Shown here: positions 5,248 through 6,915 of the stretch, piece by piece
Numbering within the stretch: the first letter of the stretch is position 1
Layout: each line of letters begins with the position of its first letter
NCBI GenBank assembly: GCA_900549865.1
Contig: URPU01000105.1
Location: 1 to 6,915, forward strand
Direction of reading: 5' to 3'
Length of the DNA stretch: 6,915 bases
DNA from: an uncultured Eubacteriales bacterium
Lineage (GTDB): Bacteria; Bacillota; Clostridia; Oscillospirales; Oscillospiraceae
Notes under the pieces: generated by a model
Databases searched by the model: none
What the model saw: only the letters and a program-made list of their open reading frames with translations
Told to the model about the DNA's origin: nothing
Translations under genes and position numbers: made by a program

Positions 5248-5276
5248 ATATTACCACGAAAATCAGGAAAATTCAA
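5248..5276 (-). promoter_or_regulatory. extended -10 promoter of the ATC-hydrolase-like gene
   Basis: The minus strand reads TTGAAT (5271-5276), a 17-base spacer ending in TGG, then TAATAT (5248-5253). The start would be near 5241, giving a leader of about 45 nt to the ATG at 5196. I see no clear intrinsic terminator between the stop codon of the zinc-ribbon gene (5320) and this promoter, so read-through from upstream is possible. Confidence 0.65.
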
Positions 5277-5319
5277 CATCAACCGCACCGGCACTATGCA
5301 CAGTGCAAAAAAATTTATT

Positions 5320-6060
5320 TCAACTGACCATTATATAATCTCTGTAGCGGTACTCAGTCGTCGTATAATAATCTTCACTTTCAATGAACCAGACCTTGTT
5401 GTCGTCGCCGAAATTATATGCAGTGGAAGAGCTCATCTGGTAGCCCTGATAATTCTCCCCATTGTATGTGATGCTGACCCATGAACCATTCCCGGAGTAC
5501 GGCGTTGCATAATAAAATTCTCTGGCAGTTACATATTTTGTGAGATGCTTTTCCCCGTAGGACTCTCTGGCACCGTAAAAGCTATATTCGCCGCCTATAC
5601 TGTAATCCCTGAACATGCGATAGTGAGGGTCTTTTGCTTGCTGTGTGCCGTAGTGGACCATATTATAGCCAATGACGGTCTTGTTGGCGCGTGTTTCGAC
5701 CTCTCTCGTTGACGAGCTTACAACCGGGTCAGAACTCCAACTGCTCCATTCGGTCCACATATATTCATGCTTCGGCGCGGGCGTTGCTATAGATGCAGGC
5801 GTCTGGAGAGCACCTTGAATGTACGTTGTATTCTTAGTCGGCGCAGGGGTCGGAGTTGCCTCAGAGGTGGAAGCCGACCTGAAAATGACAAATATAGCGA
5901 GCGCAAGGGCAACCGACAAGACACCTATAATGGCAAGAAGAAAATACTTTGTTTTATCTCTCTTGGGCTTGGGTTCAATGCATTTCTTGCTGCCGCCGCA
6001 TTTCATGCAAAAATTAGAATTATTGCTGTTTTCTGTTCCGCACGAATTGCATCTCCACAT
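5320..6060 (-). CDS. zinc-ribbon, single-TM protein with WSxW-type extracytoplasmic region
   Basis: A 246-residue protein of unknown function with a clear order. It has an N-terminal zinc ribbon (Cys4-x2-Cys7 and Cys18-x2-Cys21), a Lys-rich stretch (KPKRDKTK), one TM helix at about 39-60, a Thr/Pro/Ala linker (68-96), and an aromatic outer region. The outer region opens with WTEWSSWSSDP then TREVETR (102-124) and closes with TEYRYRDY (235-242). This start and end pattern resembles a tryptophan-rich, thrombospondin-like repeat found in clostridial surface proteins; here it seems to occur once. Predicted topology puts the zinc ribbon in the cytosol and the C-terminus outside. The ATG at 6060 follows GAGGA (6068-6072). 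Composition is AT-richer than its neighbours (24 G/C in 5341-5400 against 37 in 3481-3540), hinting at different ancestry. It lies 37 bases after bioY and may share its transcript. Confidence 0.85.
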   Translation of the reverse strand: MWRCNSCGTENSNNSNFCMKCGGSKKCIEPKPKRDKTKYFLLAIIGVLSVALALAIFVIFRSASTSEATPTPAPTKNTTYIQGALQTPASIATPAPKHEYMWTEWSSWSSDPVVSSSTREVETRANKTVIGYNMVHYGTQQAKDPHYRMFRDYSIGGEYSFYGARESYGEKHLTKYVTAREFYYATPYSGNGSWVSITYNGENYQGYQMSSSTAYNFGDDNKVWFIESEDYYTTTEYRYRDYIMVS

Positions 6061-6097
6061 TCTCTTTTCCTCGCTTTAATTATATATTTTTATACCC

Positions 6098-6613
6098 TCA
6101 GGCCTTTATATGCGGGCTGAGGCGCTTTGAGACGAGCAGCGCGAGGGCGAGCTTCGCCGCGTCGGGAGCGACGTAGGGCGCAACACAGGCCAGCAGCGCC
6201 GCGCCGAAGGTGATGGGCTTGCCGCTGGCAGTATAAACATAGACAAACCACGCCGTGCCGAAGATATAGCACACGACGTTGCCCGCGGCCAGCAGCAGCC
6301 ATGCCTTTGCGCGCTTTTCAAGCAGCCAGTACAGTCCACCGCAGAGGATGAAGCCGAGGATATAGCCGCCCGTCGGCCCGGCAAGCGCGGCAACGCCGCT
6401 GCGAAAGCCCGCAAACACCGGCAGACCGACAGCGCCCATGAACACATACAGCAAGATCGCAATGGTGCCGCGGCGGCCGCCGAGCAGCAGCAGCGCGCAG
6501 AACACGCCGAAGGTCTGCATCGTGAAGGGCACCGCCATCGGTATGCTTATCCATGAGCAGACGCAGATAACGACAGCCATGAGGGCGATATATGCCATAT
6601 TTCTTGTACGCAT
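6098..6613 (-). CDS. bioY: biotin transporter BioY (ECF S-component)
   Basis: A 171-residue membrane protein, the substrate-binding S-component that takes up biotin alone or with a shared ECF energising module (EcfA/A'/T), which is not in this window. Family hallmarks are VPFTMQTFGVF (28-38), GLPVFAGF (63-70), GPTGGYILGF (79-88) and a C-terminal APDAAK (149-154). About six hydrophobic segments span the whole length, and the size is normal. I chose the ATG at 6613 rather than the in-frame TTG at 6649. The promoter at 6652-6680 places the transcript start near 6645, downstream of that TTG, and family homology begins right after MRTRN. The ribosome site GCGGGAT is modest. No obvious BirA-type operator was recognised around the promoter. 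The zinc-ribbon gene follows after 37 bases without a visible terminator. Confidence 0.92.
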   Translation of the reverse strand: MRTRNMAYIALMAVVICVCSWISIPMAVPFTMQTFGVFCALLLLGGRRGTIAILLYVFMGAVGLPVFAGFRSGVAALAGPTGGYILGFILCGGLYWLLEKRAKAWLLLAAGNVVCYIFGTAWFVYVYTASGKPITFGAALLACVAPYVAPDAAKLALALLVSKRLSPHIKA

Positions 6614-6651
6614 AAGTTTATCCCGCTTTCCATGAAAATTTAACCGCAATG

Positions 6652-6680
6652 ATTATAGCGTCATATGCGGCGGCACGCAA
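6652..6680 (-). promoter_or_regulatory. promoter of bioY
   Basis: The minus strand reads TTGCGT (6675-6680), a 17-base spacer, then consensus TATAAT (6652-6657). The transcript start near 6645 gives a leader of about 32 nt and rules out the upstream TTG as a start codon. The -35 matches consensus only in TTG. Confidence 0.7.
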
Positions 6681-6700
6681 CGGAAAAGCTTTCAGGATTT

Positions 6701-6724
6701 TGCACAAAATTCGCGCAAGGCGCG
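6701..6724 (-). terminator. possible short terminator of the right-edge gene
   Basis: On the minus strand CGCGC (6720-6724), a 3-base loop and GCGCG (6712-6716) are followed by AATTTTGTGC. The stem is only 5 bp and the T run is short. It lies 8 bases after the stop codon of the partial gene and before the bioY promoter, which is the right place for a terminator. Confidence 0.4.
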
Positions 6725-6731
6725 GGAAACG

Positions 6732-6915
6732 TCACTTTGAGCCGTCATCCCCGTACATGATGAGGCACAGAGTTCCGCTTTCCGTAAGGCCGCGGTATAC
6801 CTCCGCCTTCGTCCAGTACTTGAACAGCCCTTTTTCCGTTCCGGTCTTTTCAAAAAAGCCCGAATACGCCTCCGTCAGCATTGCCTTTTCACGAAGCAGC
6901 TTTATCCACTCGGTC
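6732..6915 (-). CDS. 3' end of an unidentified gene, cut by the window edge
   Basis: The last 60 codons of a minus-strand gene whose start lies beyond the right edge. The frame reads TEWIKLLREKAMLTEAYSGF at the edge, then KGLFKYWTKAEVYRGL, ending LCLIMYGDDGSK with TGA at 6732-6734. The fragment is soluble, mixed helical and strand-like, with G/C-ending codons like the neighbouring genes. I recognise no family from this piece. The promoter of bioY follows, so this gene seems to end its own unit. Confidence 0.7.
   Translation of the reverse strand, partial: TEWIKLLREKAMLTEAYSGFFEKTGTEKGLFKYWTKAEVYRGLTESGTLCLIMYGDDGSK

Noticed and set aside
5280..5320. Terminator after the zinc-ribbon gene from the GCACT...AGTGC repeat near 5290-5310
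   Set aside because: Only a 5-bp stem, and on the minus strand the T run comes before rather than after it.
6614..6649. TTG start at 6649 for bioY
   Set aside because: The predicted transcript start near 6645 is downstream of this codon, and the ATG at 6613 fits the family N-terminus.

Overview
The window looks like chromosomal DNA of a Gram-positive anaerobe, most likely a gut Clostridia-type member of the Bacillota. The basis is strong GGAGG-type ribosome binding sites, sigma-A-type promoters with 17-base spacers, an S-layer-homology (SLH) protein, a BioY biotin transporter, a short bacterial-type sodium symporter, and zinc-ribbon/single-TM and ATC-hydrolase-like genes of kinds common in that group. 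Base composition is GC-rich by eye, except for one AT-richer gene at 5320-6060. This is family-level inference; no rRNA, tRNA or species marker is present.

Left part (1-2053, minus strand): a promoter pointing out of the left edge, a 30-bp palindromic terminator, a sodium:neurotransmitter-symporter-type transporter (116-1447) with its own promoter and a leader of about 98 nt, then a small VOC/glyoxalase-fold protein (1609-1992) with its own extended -10 promoter. Middle (2022-2440): a gene-poor stretch holding a plus-strand coding remnant. The remnant runs into a 264-bp intergenic element built from six stem-loops, bounded by two identical 32-bp hairpins and imperfect terminal inverted repeats. 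This is the least explained part of the window. Next comes a secreted Ig-like plus SLH cell-wall protein (2442-3338, minus).

Centre right (3405-4542, plus strand): a promoter, a PAP2-type membrane phosphatase (3469-4116), a 22-base-overlapping uncharacterised 131-aa gene (4095-4490), and a 13-bp-stem terminator shared with the converging gene. Right part (4561-6915, minus strand): an L-2-amino-thiazoline-4-carboxylate hydrolase-family protein with its own promoter, a zinc-ribbon/single-TM protein with a WSxW-type outer region, BioY with a clear promoter, and the 3' end of an unidentified gene entering from the right edge.

The genes do not form one pathway. Most appear to be separate one- or two-gene transcription units, judged by their own promoters and terminators. 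The exceptions are the coupled PAP2/131-aa pair and possibly bioY followed 37 bases later by the zinc-ribbon gene. Several products act at the membrane or surface (symporter, SLH protein, PAP2, zinc-ribbon protein, BioY). No CRISPR array, transposase, integrase, tRNA or rRNA was seen. No clearly new multi-gene system is evident; the best candidates for novelty are the hairpin element at 2170-2433 and the two uncharacterised proteins.
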